Below, piece after piece: positions 6,280 through 14,848 of a stretch of 64,000 bases of DNA. The stretch comes from JABHIE01 sp964584805 (lineage in GTDB: Bacteria > Planctomycetota > UBA1135). The notes below the pieces were generated by a model. That model saw nothing but the letters and a program-made list of their open reading frames with translations. It was not told the DNA's origin and did no database searches. A program made the position numbers and the translations under genes. Position 1 is the first letter of the stretch; each line of letters opens with the position of its first letter. The stretch covers positions 1 to 64,000 of the forward strand of contig CAZPAY010000008.1 in NCBI GenBank assembly GCA_964584805.1, written 5' to 3'.

Positions 6280-8058
6280 CTAGTCGTCAAATGGGTCGTC
6301 GTCGTAATCCGGCGCGGCTTCCATTGGGTCTTCTTCTTTCTTTTCAGCGACCTTGGTCTTGGTGAAGGCGCGCCACTGATTGTCATCTTTGGAAAGTTTG
6401 CCAAGCCACATGTTGTGCCAGATACAGGCAATCTTCTTGTTAAACATAATGGCTGTGTTTGCCGCTTCAGAGCCAAATTCATTTTGCCCAAGCGATTCCC
6501 AGCCGAAGTTCTGGCCTTTGCCCATTTTGGTCAAAAGATTGTTTAGCGCACCAACTTCACGCATGCCTTCTCTGGAGAAAAAGTCACCCTTCAACATGGC
6601 GTTGACAATTGCCGGGAAAGCTTCGCGAGCGTAATCTTCGACGAGTCGACGACCAGCGCGGTTCGATTGAAGGCCAGCATCTTCGAGGTAGAGGTTGAGG
6701 TCGTCTTTGACTTCGGCCCATTTCTCCTCACTGCATTGTGCCCATCGAGGCAGTGGAGCAACAGCTTTCAGGTCGAGTTTTGTGGGGTCGGTGATGCCTT
6801 TGTAGTTGATTGCGAACCCAGCCTCTGGCGCCTCAAATGCGACTTCTGGCTTTGCAGCAGGGGCGCTTGGCGTAGAACTGTCGGGAGTTGATGTTGGGTC
6901 TGCCGTGCCGGAATCGTCTGTGGGTGCCGTCTCTTCAAGCACCATCGCCGCAGGAGCGGCTTCTTCGAGAACGCTTGCAGTAGGTGCATTTCCTGGTTGA
7001 GCCAAAGCAGTCTCAGCGGTTGTTTCTGGCTGCGCATCGTTGCTTGCAACGGCAGGCTGATTAGGCGCGCTTTCTATTTTGTCTTTCAACAATTCCATCG
7101 ATCCCCATGCTGCACCGGCGATGACAAGCAAGACTGCGACCATGATAATTGGATGTGACTTCTTCGGCTTATCCTCAGCGAATCGCCGAGGGCCGTCATT
7201 CTTTTTGATTTTTTTGGAATCAACCGGGCGGTAAGAGGACGACCCGCTTGTTCTAGGCGCTGGGCGACGGCGTCGAGCTCCGGGAACAGCCGCTTTTGCA
7301 GCAGGTGCAGGCGCGGCTTTCGCTGGCGCTGGGCTTGAGGCTGTCGCGTCAGCCGCGCGCTTTGCTTTCGCCTTTGCGATGATCTCAGCAGCCGACGGTT
7401 TTTTAGGAGCAGGCTCTTGCGGGGTGGTGGCATCGGCTTCAGCAGCACGCTTCGCTTTTGCTTTTGCGATAATTTCCGCAGCGGTCAATTTTTTGGGCGC
7501 CTCGGGTACGGCAACTGGTTCGCTCGCAACCGGCTCGCTTGGCTCGGTGGGAGGTTTGGGGGGTTCTACAGGTTTGGCTGCTGGCTTCGGAGCTTCCACA
7601 GGCTTAACTACCGGTGGGGCTACCGGCTTTGGTGGAACGACCGCTTTCTTCGGCGGGACGACCGGCTTTGGTGGAACGACCGCTTTCTTCGGCGGGACGA
7701 CCGGCTTTGGTGGAACGACCGCTTTCTTGGGCGGGACGACCGGCTTAGGGGGTACAACCGCTTTCTTCGGTGGCACAATCGGTTTAGGGGGTACAACCGG
7801 CTTAGGGACCGGTGCTCCAGCTACAATGCGGTTGACAGGCTTGGCCTTGCCAGGACGCTTAGTCTTGTCTTTGGACTCAGCAACTTCTTTGGCCTCGGGC
7901 TTAGCTTCTGGAGCGACAGCTGGTTCGGGATCAGGAAGTGGGGGAATGATCACTTCGCCATCACATTCACGGCACTTTACTTTGAGTGCCGTAACAGAGT
8001 CAGGGATGCCGCCATATCTTTGGCCGCAGGAGTTACAAGTTCCGGTGCGTTCGCTCAT
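6280..8058 (-). CDS. N-terminal zinc-ribbon, proline/lysine-repeat membrane protein, unknown function
   Basis: About 592 residues from the ATG at 8058 (MSERTGTCNSCGQRYGGIP); an in-frame ATG at 8082 adds eight residues. Order of parts: a zinc ribbon with CNSC and KCREC (residues 8-32); a long disordered Pro/Ala/Lys region with four tandem VVPPKPVVPPKKA-type units; two copies of AAEIIAKAKAKRAA; a basic stretch; one membrane helix (IIMVAVLLVIAGAAWGSM) near residue 300; a Thr/Ala/Pro region; then a folded, Trp-containing C-terminal domain I do not recognise, ending in the acidic tail YDDDPFDD. The zinc ribbon is probably cytoplasmic and the C-terminal domain outside. It is divergent from uvrB. 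Confidence 0.85.
   Translation of the reverse strand: MSERTGTCNSCGQRYGGIPDSVTALKVKCRECDGEVIIPPLPDPEPAVAPEAKPEAKEVAESKDKTKRPGKAKPVNRIVAGAPVPKPVVPPKPIVPPKKAVVPPKPVVPPKKAVVPPKPVVPPKKAVVPPKPVVPPKKAVVPPKPVAPPVVKPVEAPKPAAKPVEPPKPPTEPSEPVASEPVAVPEAPKKLTAAEIIAKAKAKRAAEADATTPQEPAPKKPSAAEIIAKAKAKRAADATASSPAPAKAAPAPAAKAAVPGARRRRPAPRTSGSSSYRPVDSKKIKKNDGPRRFAEDKPKKSHPIIMVAVLLVIAGAAWGSMELLKDKIESAPNQPAVASNDAQPETTAETALAQPGNAPTASVLEEAAPAAMVLEETAPTDDSGTADPTSTPDSSTPSAPAAKPEVAFEAPEAGFAINYKGITDPTKLDLKAVAPLPRWAQCSEEKWAEVKDDLNLYLEDAGLQSNRAGRRLVEDYAREAFPAIVNAMLKGDFFSREGMREVGALNNLLTKMGKGQNFGWESLGQNEFGSEAANTAIMFNKKIACIWHNMWLGKLSKDDNQWRAFTKTKVAEKKEEDPMEAAPDYDDDPFDD
7625..7800. repeat. 39-base tandem repeat inside the zinc-ribbon gene
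   Basis: Units begin at 7625, 7664, 7703 and 7742, with a partial fifth from 7781. The first two are identical by eye, the third differs at one base, and the fourth has diverged (GGGGGTACAACC for GGTGGAACGACC). Each encodes 13 residues of the proline/lysine repeat. Such near-identical repeats change copy number by slippage or recombination. Confidence 0.9.
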
Positions 8059-8085
8059 GTCTAGAAGGGCTTTTTCGCCCATCGC

Positions 8086-8091
8086 ATTGTA
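8086..8091 (-). promoter_or_regulatory. putative -10 box TACAAT of the zinc-ribbon gene
   Basis: On the minus strand TACAAT (one mismatch to TATAAT) lies 27 bases before the ATG at 8058. On the plus strand a GCCTC-GAC-GAGGC hairpin (8159-8171) lies just before uvrB; I see no clear uvrB promoter and no LexA-type box. Confidence 0.35.
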
Positions 8092-8181
8092 GAAGATACC
8101 GAGAGAAAACGACGGCCTCGGTAAAGAATTCCGTTCCCGTAAACTAACTCCTGAGTGAGCCTCGACGAGGCCTACCTTTGC

Positions 8182-10167
8182 ATGAGTCAACCCTTTCGCA
8201 TTCACAGCAACTTTCGGCCGTCTGGAGATCAACCTCGGGCGATTGAAGAATTGACTCATGCACTTGCCGAGCCGGATGCCCGCCGCATTTTGCTTGGTGT
8301 TACAGGATCAGGCAAGACATTCACGGCCGCCCATTTGGTCGAGCGTTTGCAGGTCCCAACTTTGGTATTGGCGCCCAACAAGACGCTGGCCGGGCAACTG
8401 TATACCGAGTTTCGTGAGTTGTTTCCTGACAATGCAGTCGAGTATTTCGTTTCCTATTACGATTATTACCAGCCCGAAGCGTATGTTCCCTCGAGCGACA
8501 CCTACATTGAGAAAGATGCTCGAATCAATGAGCAAATCGATCGCATGCGCAATTCGGCGACGGCATCTCTGTTGTCGCGGCAAGATGTCTTGGTGGTAGC
8601 AAGTGTTTCTTGTATTTATGGCTTAGGCGACCCAGAGACTTATTCAGGAATGGCCTTGCGGATCCAGGCTGGCGCAAAGATGCGCCGCCAAGAATTAGTG
8701 CGAGGCTTGGTTCGCACACAGCACTCGCGAGGCGAACTTGATTTTCATCCAGGCAGTTTCCGACTTCGAGGCTCGGGCGTAGAAGTATGGCCGATTCATG
8801 AGCGTGATCGCATCTTACGGATTGAGCTAGACGGTGACTTCGTGGAAGAGCTGTTGGTTCTTGACCCGCTGACGGGCGAGATCCTGGAGGAGCCGCGCCA
8901 ATATGCAATCTGGCCTTGTGGTCATTACATACAGCCCGAAGACCGCATCAGTGATGCGATGGGTGCCATCCGCGAAGAGATGCTGCAGCAGGTCGGCAAG
9001 TTGCAACAAGCCGGGAATGATGTCGAAGCCGAGCGATTGGAGCGCCGCGTGCTTTCTGACATGGAAGATTTGGAAGAGTTGGGCTATTGCTCGGGTATCG
9101 AAAATTATTCCCGCCATTTTGAGGGCCGCGCCACGGGCCAGCCGCCCTTTACTTTGCTGAATTATTTTCCGCCGGGTTTTTTATGTGTCATGGACGAGTG
9201 TCATGTCACTCTCCCGCAGGTTTACGGCATGGTTAAGGGCGACGCCGCGCGCAAACGAAGTTTGGTCGATTATGGGTTTCGCTTGCCTTCCGCGATTGAT
9301 AATCGGCCGTTAGCAGAGCCTGAATTCGAGGGTTTGATGAGTCGGGTGCTTTATGTTTCGGCAACCCCTCAACATCGCGAAATAGCATTGGCGCCCAAGC
9401 CCCCGATTGAGCAAATTGTGCGGCCGACTGGCTTGATTGATCCTACTGTCGTTTTGCGCCCCGCTACTGGGCAAGTGGAAGATGCCCTCAGTGAGGCAAC
9501 CCAGGCAATTGCCGCGGGTGGGCGTGTTCTCGTCACGACTTTGACTAAACGCTCCGCAGAGGACTTGAGCGAGTTCTTTCAAGAACAAAGTGTGCGCACG
9601 CGCTATTTGCATTCAGATATTGACACGCTTGAACGCGCTGAAATTCTGCGTGATTTGCGCTTGGGCGTTTTTGATGTACTGGTTGGCATTAACCTTCTCC
9701 GTGAGGGGTTGGATTTGCCAGAAGTCTCACGCGTGTTTGTGCTGGATGCAGACCAGCAAGGGTTTTTGAGGTCGACGACATCTTTGATTCAAACTTGTGG
9801 CCGAGCGGCGCGAAACATTGAGGGGAAAGTTATTTTTTACTGTGACCGCGAAACGCAGGCCATCCGTGAGTGTTTAGAGGAAACTACCCGTCGGCGTGAA
9901 ATTCAATTAGCGCATAATTTAGAGCATGGGATTACGCCAACCACAATCGTGAAACCTGTGCATGGGGCATTGTCGAGTACCGTGCCGGAAGACGACGGCG
10001 ATGTCGCAAGTGAAGCACCGCGCAGTCTTGAAGAATACACCGCGTTAATCGCCGTGAAGAAAATAGAAATGCTCCAGGCGGCCAGTGATTTGAAGTTTGA
10101 AGAGGCCATCCGTCTGCGAAATGAGATGCATCGCCTTGAGGCGCAGAGTTTGGAGTTGCACGGTTGA
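8182..10167 (+). CDS. uvrB: excinuclease ABC subunit B
   Basis: About 661 residues from the ATG at 8182 (MSQPFRIHSNFRPSGDQP). DNA-damage verification helicase of nucleotide excision repair. Walker A is GVTGSGKT near residue 40. The beta-hairpin region that clamps DNA is YYDYYQPEAYVPSSDTYIEK. DECHVTLPQ is the Walker B region. SATPQHREIAL and the motif V/VI stretches INLLREGLDLPEV and QTCGRAARN follow. The C-terminal UVR motif (KKIEMLQAASDLKFEEAIRL) binds UvrC. The gene overlaps uvrC by 4 bases, fixing the two subunits in one transcript. Confidence 0.97.
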   Translation: MSQPFRIHSNFRPSGDQPRAIEELTHALAEPDARRILLGVTGSGKTFTAAHLVERLQVPTLVLAPNKTLAGQLYTEFRELFPDNAVEYFVSYYDYYQPEAYVPSSDTYIEKDARINEQIDRMRNSATASLLSRQDVLVVASVSCIYGLGDPETYSGMALRIQAGAKMRRQELVRGLVRTQHSRGELDFHPGSFRLRGSGVEVWPIHERDRILRIELDGDFVEELLVLDPLTGEILEEPRQYAIWPCGHYIQPEDRISDAMGAIREEMLQQVGKLQQAGNDVEAERLERRVLSDMEDLEELGYCSGIENYSRHFEGRATGQPPFTLLNYFPPGFLCVMDECHVTLPQVYGMVKGDAARKRSLVDYGFRLPSAIDNRPLAEPEFEGLMSRVLYVSATPQHREIALAPKPPIEQIVRPTGLIDPTVVLRPATGQVEDALSEATQAIAAGGRVLVTTLTKRSAEDLSEFFQEQSVRTRYLHSDIDTLERAEILRDLRLGVFDVLVGINLLREGLDLPEVSRVFVLDADQQGFLRSTTSLIQTCGRAARNIEGKVIFYCDRETQAIRECLEETTRRREIQLAHNLEHGITPTTIVKPVHGALSSTVPEDDGDVASEAPRSLEEYTALIAVKKIEMLQAASDLKFEEAIRLRNEMHRLEAQSLELHG

Positions 10168-11966
10168 GCACGCGCAGTTTTACGGAACAGTTGCAGTCGG
10201 CGCCGAGCCGACCCGGTTGCTATTTGTTTGCCGATGCGCACGGCGAAATTTTGTATGTTGGCAAGGCCATTGATTTGCGTAAGCGCGTGCAGGTTTACCG
10301 TCGTGATGGCGCGGATGGCCGGGCGCGTTTGGCTCATTTGCTCGATGTCGCCGTTTCCGCTGAATTTCGGGTCACCGATAATGAGTTAGAGGCGCTGTTG
10401 CTGGAAGAAAACTTGGTCAAGCTCCATCAGCCTCGTTTAAATGTACTGCTCAAAGACGACAAGAGTTCCTTGCTCGTTCATCTCGATACAACCCAACCAT
10501 GGGCTCGTTTAGGGCTTGCGCGACGGCGTGGTGTTCCGGGTGAGATTTATGGGCCTTATCCGAGCGCATCTGCTGCTCGGCGTGCCAAGCGTCTGCTACA
10601 GAAAGCTTTCGGCTTGCGAGACTGTTCTGACCATGTGTTAGCCCATCGGCGGCGTGCGTGTTTGCATCACTCCATCGGGCTTTGCTCCGCTCCTTGCGTT
10701 GATGCAGTCAGTCAAGGTGATTACGCCGAGGCTTTACAAGGCGCGCGCGAAGTGCTCGATGGGCAGGTCGACGACCGTATTCAGCATGAGAAAAAGCGTA
10801 TGAAAAACGCATCGGGCAACATGGAGTATGAAGTCGCCATGCGCGCCCGTGATCGGATTGAGGCGCTTGAGTTGTTGGCCGCGCCACAGAAAGTTTCACT
10901 GCGACAAGGCGAAGATTTTGATGTCTTGGGCCTTGATGAAAGAGGTGCTTGGACTCTCTTGGAATACCGCGACGGCGAGTGGCTGCACAGTCGCCACGGC
11001 AATCTCGAAATTTGGAGTTCGCGCGCACAAGCGGTTGAACAGGTCCTCTCTGCCGCCTACCGCGCAGGGGTTGAAATCCCGCCTGAAGTTTTGACTCCTG
11101 TCATCCCCGATCATGCAGAACTTATTGCGGCTCGTTTGCGCGAATTGGCGGGGCGTAAAGTTCAAATCACAGCTCCTATGCGTGGAAAGAAGCGTGCGCT
11201 CGTCCGGATGGCCATCAGCAATGCGCGTGCTCGAAAAGGCCTCGCCCCGCAGGCGCCTTGGTCATCCGTGGGTGCTTCTATCGGCGCAATGGCTCAATGC
11301 GCACCTCCGCGCGTGGTTGACTGCATTGACATTAGTCACCTTCAGGGCACCGACCGCGTCGCGTCGAAAGTGCGATTCGTCGAAGGTAAACGCCAGTCCG
11401 ATTCGTATCGTCGCTATCTCGTGGGTGGGGGTGTTGGCAATGATGATTTTGAAGGCATGCGCGAGGTATTGGGGCGTGTGCTTGCGCGGGCCGACGAAGA
11501 TGGCTTGCCCGATTTAATGGTGCTTGATGGGGGGCGCCCTCAGCTGAATGCAGTTAAGGATATTTTGGCTGAATCCGATTCGGGTATGCCCGTCGTCGCG
11601 CTCGCCAAAGCGCGCAAAGGCCGTGGCCCCATCCAGGCAGAAGAGCGTTTGTATTTAATGAAGCGCGACGACCCCATTTTGCTCGAGCGGGGCAGCCCCG
11701 AGCGTCTGTTTTTTGAACGGCTGCGAGACGAGGCGCATCGTTTTGCGATTCATTACCACCGCAAGCGTCGTGAAAATGTGCGACTCGTTTTGGAGCATGT
11801 CCCAGGTGTTGGTCCCGCCAAGCGCAAAATGCTATTGGATTATTGTGGGGGTGATTTGAAGAAGTTGCAGTCGATGTCCGAGGTGCAATTGGGCGCATTG
11901 CCCGGTATGAACGCCAAGTTGGCGGCATTGGTGCAAAAACATCTGTTGGGTGTCTTAGGCACTTAG
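10164..11966 (+). CDS. uvrC: excinuclease ABC subunit C
   Basis: 600 residues; makes both incisions beside a lesion held by UvrB. The TTG start at 10164 overlaps the uvrB TGA (TTGA), and the protein begins MSTRSFTEQLQSAPSRPG. Domains in order: GIY-YIG nuclease (GCYLFADAHGEILYVGKAIDL), the UVR motif that meets UvrB (about residue 205), the UvrC RNase H-like nuclease (VVDCIDISHLQGTD, with LMVLDGGRPQLNAV) and C-terminal helix-hairpin-helix repeats (LEHVPGVGPAKRKMLL, LGALPGMNAKLAALV). The 3' end overlaps the convergent recombinase gene by four bases. Confidence 0.97.
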   Translation: MSTRSFTEQLQSAPSRPGCYLFADAHGEILYVGKAIDLRKRVQVYRRDGADGRARLAHLLDVAVSAEFRVTDNELEALLLEENLVKLHQPRLNVLLKDDKSSLLVHLDTTQPWARLGLARRRGVPGEIYGPYPSASAARRAKRLLQKAFGLRDCSDHVLAHRRRACLHHSIGLCSAPCVDAVSQGDYAEALQGAREVLDGQVDDRIQHEKKRMKNASGNMEYEVAMRARDRIEALELLAAPQKVSLRQGEDFDVLGLDERGAWTLLEYRDGEWLHSRHGNLEIWSSRAQAVEQVLSAAYRAGVEIPPEVLTPVIPDHAELIAARLRELAGRKVQITAPMRGKKRALVRMAISNARARKGLAPQAPWSSVGASIGAMAQCAPPRVVDCIDISHLQGTDRVASKVRFVEGKRQSDSYRRYLVGGGVGNDDFEGMREVLGRVLARADEDGLPDLMVLDGGRPQLNAVKDILAESDSGMPVVALAKARKGRGPIQAEERLYLMKRDDPILLERGSPERLFFERLRDEAHRFAIHYHRKRRENVRLVLEHVPGVGPAKRKMLLDYCGGDLKKLQSMSEVQLGALPGMNAKLAALVQKHLLGVLGT

Positions 11967-12895
11967 CCGCGAGGGTGATGCAGCTTGTGGAAGGCCTGCA
12001 ACTCGTCGGTTTGTAAATGCGTATAACGCTCGGTTGTGCGCAAATCAGAATGCCCTAAAAATTCTTGGACCGATCGTAAGTCACCGCCGCCAGCCAATAA
12101 GTGCGTCGCGCAAGAGTGGCGCAAAGTATGCGGGTGGATGGCCGGCAAATCTGCCAGCGCTGCATATTCACGCACTAAAACCCAAGCTCGACCTCGGTCA
12201 AGTTTGAGGCCATTTTGCGAGAGCAGGGCCTGGGGGTCTTTGGGTTTGCGTGATTCGCGTTCGTTATCAATCCAGGTAAAGAGTCGTTTTTCGGCTTGGC
12301 CCGCAAAAGGGATGAGCCGCTCTTTCCCGCCCTTGCCGCAAATACGCAAGAAGCCCGTTTTCTCGCCCATCTTTGCACGCGTAATGTCTTGCACAACTAG
12401 GCCAACGGCCTCGCTTACGCGCAAACCACCGCCGTAAAGCAAGGCTAAAAGAGCTCGATCGCGCAGGCCCTTCCAGGTTGAGCTATCTGGAGCGTCCATT
12501 AAACGCAAGGCCTCGGTCGGAGAGAGGACTTCGGGGAGCCGCTTCCAGAGGTGCATTTTCCCGGCAAATCGTGTGGGATCGGGACCTTGGTAGAGGCCTT
12601 CCGCGCGCAAATAGCGGAAAATCCCTCGTAAACTCGATAAGAGCCGTGCTTGAGTCGGGGGTGCATGGCCTTTTTGGCGGCTGTCAGCCAGTATGTCCGT
12701 GACATCTTCGGAGGATAAATCGGCCCATTCCGATTTGCCGGAATCCATTAAAAAGCCTGCGGCAGCGCGCAAATCGCGCTCATATGCTTCGAGTGTATTT
12801 TCAGCCAGCCCGGCCTCCCCAGCCAGTGCGCCCAAATACTCTCTGAGCAGCGATAGCAGCTCATTGGAGATTTGGCGATTTTGTTCGGAATTCAT
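11963..12895 (-). CDS. XerC/XerD-type tyrosine recombinase
   Basis: 310 residues from the ATG at 12895 (MNSEQNRQISNELL). An N-terminal SAM-like core-binding domain is followed by the catalytic domain with all expected residues: Arg in GLRVSEAVGL, Lys in the beta-hairpin GKGGKERLIPF, HTLRHSCATH, the second His in FLGHSDLRTTE and the nucleophile Tyr in RYTHL. The length and absence of nearby att-like repeats fit chromosome dimer resolution rather than a mobile-element integrase. XerC and XerD cannot be told apart without alignment. The 3' end overlaps uvrC by four bases. Confidence 0.9.
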   Translation of the reverse strand: MNSEQNRQISNELLSLLREYLGALAGEAGLAENTLEAYERDLRAAAGFLMDSGKSEWADLSSEDVTDILADSRQKGHAPPTQARLLSSLRGIFRYLRAEGLYQGPDPTRFAGKMHLWKRLPEVLSPTEALRLMDAPDSSTWKGLRDRALLALLYGGGLRVSEAVGLVVQDITRAKMGEKTGFLRICGKGGKERLIPFAGQAEKRLFTWIDNERESRKPKDPQALLSQNGLKLDRGRAWVLVREYAALADLPAIHPHTLRHSCATHLLAGGGDLRSVQEFLGHSDLRTTERYTHLQTDELQAFHKLHHPRG

Positions 12896-12901
12896 TAGAA
12901 T
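12896..12901 (+). promoter_or_regulatory. putative -10 box TAGAAT of the dksA-like gene
   Basis: It lies directly beside the start codon of the divergent recombinase gene (its ATG is 12895 to 12893 on the minus strand) and 34 bases before the dksA-like ATG. No clear -35 box. Confidence 0.5.
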
Positions 12902-12935
12902 GTGCGGCTCCCAGCCACCACGGGACCCATACATT

Positions 12936-13316
12936 ATGGCCAAATTGCTCAAATCAAAACAAAAGCCTTTCCGGGCTCCTCTCCTTGCCATCCTTAAAAA
13001 GGTCGGCGGAAAGCTCGAGCACATGGAAGAGGCCATCCTGCTGGCTGCCGGTGAAGGCAAGGGTAGCGAAGCCGACGAGTTCGGCGCAGACAGTTACTCA
13101 CGCGAACAACAGATTGGCCTCATCGAAAACGAAGATGAAATTAAGGGCCTTGTTGTTGACGCGCTAGAGCGAATCAAAGCGGGTACTTTTGGTGCATGCC
13201 TTGCCTGTGAGAAATTGGTCCCGGCTGAGCGCCTTCAAGTGCTCCCTTATGTGCGCTATTGCGTGCCGTGCCAAGAACTCGATGAGAAAGGCGAGCTACC
13301 CGTCAACGAAGAGTAA
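12936..13316 (+). CDS. DksA/TraR-family zinc-finger protein
   Basis: 126 residues from the ATG at 12936 (MAKLLKSKQKPFRAPLLAIL). Residues about 15-85 are the helical, charged region expected to form the coiled coil. The C-terminal four-cysteine zinc finger reads CLACEKLVP and YCVPCQELD. Members enter the RNA polymerase secondary channel and, with ppGpp, adjust transcription; others are of unknown role. The acidic residues at a DksA-like coiled-coil tip are not obvious (GEGKGSEADEFGAD), so I call the family only. lspA follows after four bases. Confidence 0.85.
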   Translation: MAKLLKSKQKPFRAPLLAILKKVGGKLEHMEEAILLAAGEGKGSEADEFGADSYSREQQIGLIENEDEIKGLVVDALERIKAGTFGACLACEKLVPAERLQVLPYVRYCVPCQELDEKGELPVNEE

Positions 13317-13320
13317 CCCG

Positions 13321-13887
13321 ATGCGCCGACCTTTACTCTGGGCTGTAGTTGTCGCTCTTGTGATAATTGATTTGCTCACTAAAAGTTGGGCCTTTGCTGC
13401 CACACCCGTGGGCGATCCGCCGATTCACATCACATCGTGGTTCGCGATTCGTACCCTCACCAACCCCGGCGGAATTTGGGGGATGGGCGCCGCCTGGACT
13501 ACTGCTTTGACTTTGATTCGCGTATGTGCGGTTGGGGCGCTGGCTTGGTTGATTCTTCAGCAAACGGAGCAATTCAAAAGTGGTGCCTGGACATTGGCTC
13601 TTTTACTGAGTGGTGCAGTCGGGAATTTGTATGACAATTTGTCTGCCTGGATGCCGTGGCCCGGCAACGGCGAGGTTCGAGATTTTTTAGATGTGCATTT
13701 TCCTGCACCGGGTTGGTACCCCGTAAATTGGGTGTGGCCTTTTAATCCATGGCCGACTTTTAATTTCGCAGACGCCTGTATTTCGATTGGATTTGTTTTG
13801 CTCGTTACGGGTATTGCAAAAGTGCATCTCGGGAAGGCGTCCGACGAGTCAGATTGTGACGCTGACAAAACTAATTCTGAGTCATAA
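13321..13887 (+). CDS. lspA: lipoprotein signal peptidase
   Basis: 188 residues from the ATG at 13321 (MRRPLLWAVVVALVIIDLLTK). Inner-membrane aspartyl protease that removes signal peptides from prolipoproteins. Four hydrophobic segments are visible. The two catalytic aspartates lie in GNLYDNLSA and FNFADACIS, as in the family. The extracytoplasmic loop between them is longer than usual and rich in Trp and Pro (VHFPAPGWYPVNWVWPFNPW). The C-terminal tail is acidic. A dksA-like gene precedes it, as in several bacteria. Confidence 0.94.
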   Translation: MRRPLLWAVVVALVIIDLLTKSWAFAATPVGDPPIHITSWFAIRTLTNPGGIWGMGAAWTTALTLIRVCAVGALAWLILQQTEQFKSGAWTLALLLSGAVGNLYDNLSAWMPWPGNGEVRDFLDVHFPAPGWYPVNWVWPFNPWPTFNFADACISIGFVLLVTGIAKVHLGKASDESDCDADKTNSES

Positions 13888-13896
13888 AATAGCTTC

Positions 13897-14814
13897 ATGC
13901 TTCAAACGCGTATCGGCACACTCGAGCTGGCCAGCCCCCTGCTGACCGCTTCGGGTACTTTTGGCCATGACCCTTCGGCCCTTGCTTTTATGCAGCAGGG
14001 CGATTTAGGTGCTTTGGTTCTCAAAACCGTCACGCCTGAGCCGCGCCACGGAAATGCGACTCCAAGGATGTGCGAATTTCCTGGCGGTGTGATGAATTCC
14101 ATTGGCCTTGAAAACCGCGGTCTCGCCCATTTTCAGTCGGAAATTGCACCCGGCTTGGCGCAACTGGGAATGCCCGTCGTCGGAAATGCCGGTGGGCATT
14201 CGGTCGATGACTATGTTTCCATGTGCGCGGCGATGCACGCGATGCCAGCTATTCAGGCCATTGAAGTCAATCTTTCCTGCCCCAATGTCGCCGGAGGCAG
14301 TTTGCCCTTTGCCACAGACCCTGAAGCCATTCAGCTTGTGATGAAGGCCTGCCGAAAGGTGACTGACAAGCCATTGTGGGCTAAGTTGTCGCCCAATGTC
14401 ACGCGCATGACTCCACTTGCCGCCGCCTGCCAAGAAGCCGGTGCCGATGCCATCACGGTGAGCAATACGGTTTTGGGTTTGGCTGTTGACTGGCGCACCC
14501 GCAAAACCGCACTGGGCGCCGGCTTCGGCGGGATGTCTGGGCCAGCCATTCGCCCCATTGCCATGCGCATGGTGTACGAAGCGGTGCAAGCGGTTGAGAT
14601 TCCTGTGATTGCTTGTGGCGGTGCACAATCCGCAGATGACATCCTTGATTTCACTCTGGTTGGAGCCGCGGCGGTGCAAGTCGGCACGGCGGTTTTTCGA
14701 CGCCCTGACATCCTTTCCACCATCGCGGCTGATTTGCGGCAATCCCTTCAACAAGCGGGCTCTACGCTTGACGAGCTTCGCGGTTCGCTTGAGTGGCCCG
14801 GCAGCGTACCCTGA
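13897..14814 (+). CDS. pyrD: dihydroorotate dehydrogenase, class 1 (1B-like)
   Basis: 305 residues; FMN enzyme oxidising dihydroorotate to orotate in pyrimidine synthesis. Signatures are SPLLTASGTFGHDP, the substrate loop MNSIGLENRG, NLSCPN with the catalytic cysteine typical of cytosolic class 1 enzymes, SNTV, and FMN-phosphate motifs IACGGAQSADDIL and VGTAVF. There is no N-terminal membrane helix, which rules out class 2. Class 1B enzymes pair with PyrK; no pyrK lies in the window, so the subclass is inference. It starts nine bases after lspA. Confidence 0.92.
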   Translation: MLQTRIGTLELASPLLTASGTFGHDPSALAFMQQGDLGALVLKTVTPEPRHGNATPRMCEFPGGVMNSIGLENRGLAHFQSEIAPGLAQLGMPVVGNAGGHSVDDYVSMCAAMHAMPAIQAIEVNLSCPNVAGGSLPFATDPEAIQLVMKACRKVTDKPLWAKLSPNVTRMTPLAAACQEAGADAITVSNTVLGLAVDWRTRKTALGAGFGGMSGPAIRPIAMRMVYEAVQAVEIPVIACGGAQSADDILDFTLVGAAAVQVGTAVFRRPDILSTIAADLRQSLQQAGSTLDELRGSLEWPGSVP

Positions 14815-14848
14815 TAAGTCGGCACCTCGCCGCGCCCCCTAGATAACC

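Noticed and set aside
7625..7800. CRISPR-like array
   Set aside because: Units are contiguous, with no spacers, and encode in-frame protein repeats.
7379..8092. Gly/Thr-rich plus-strand ORFs at about 7.4-8.1 kb
   Set aside because: They are the complement of the proline/lysine repeat region of the minus-strand gene; their repeats are by-products of the 39-base units.
11963..12895. Mobile-element integrase
   Set aside because: The protein has XerC/D length and layout, no flanking direct repeats or cargo genes are visible, and the neighbours are housekeeping genes tightly joined to it.
14840..14845. TAGATA before secA as a -10 box
   Set aside because: It is only three bases from the ATG, which would place the transcription start inside the coding region.
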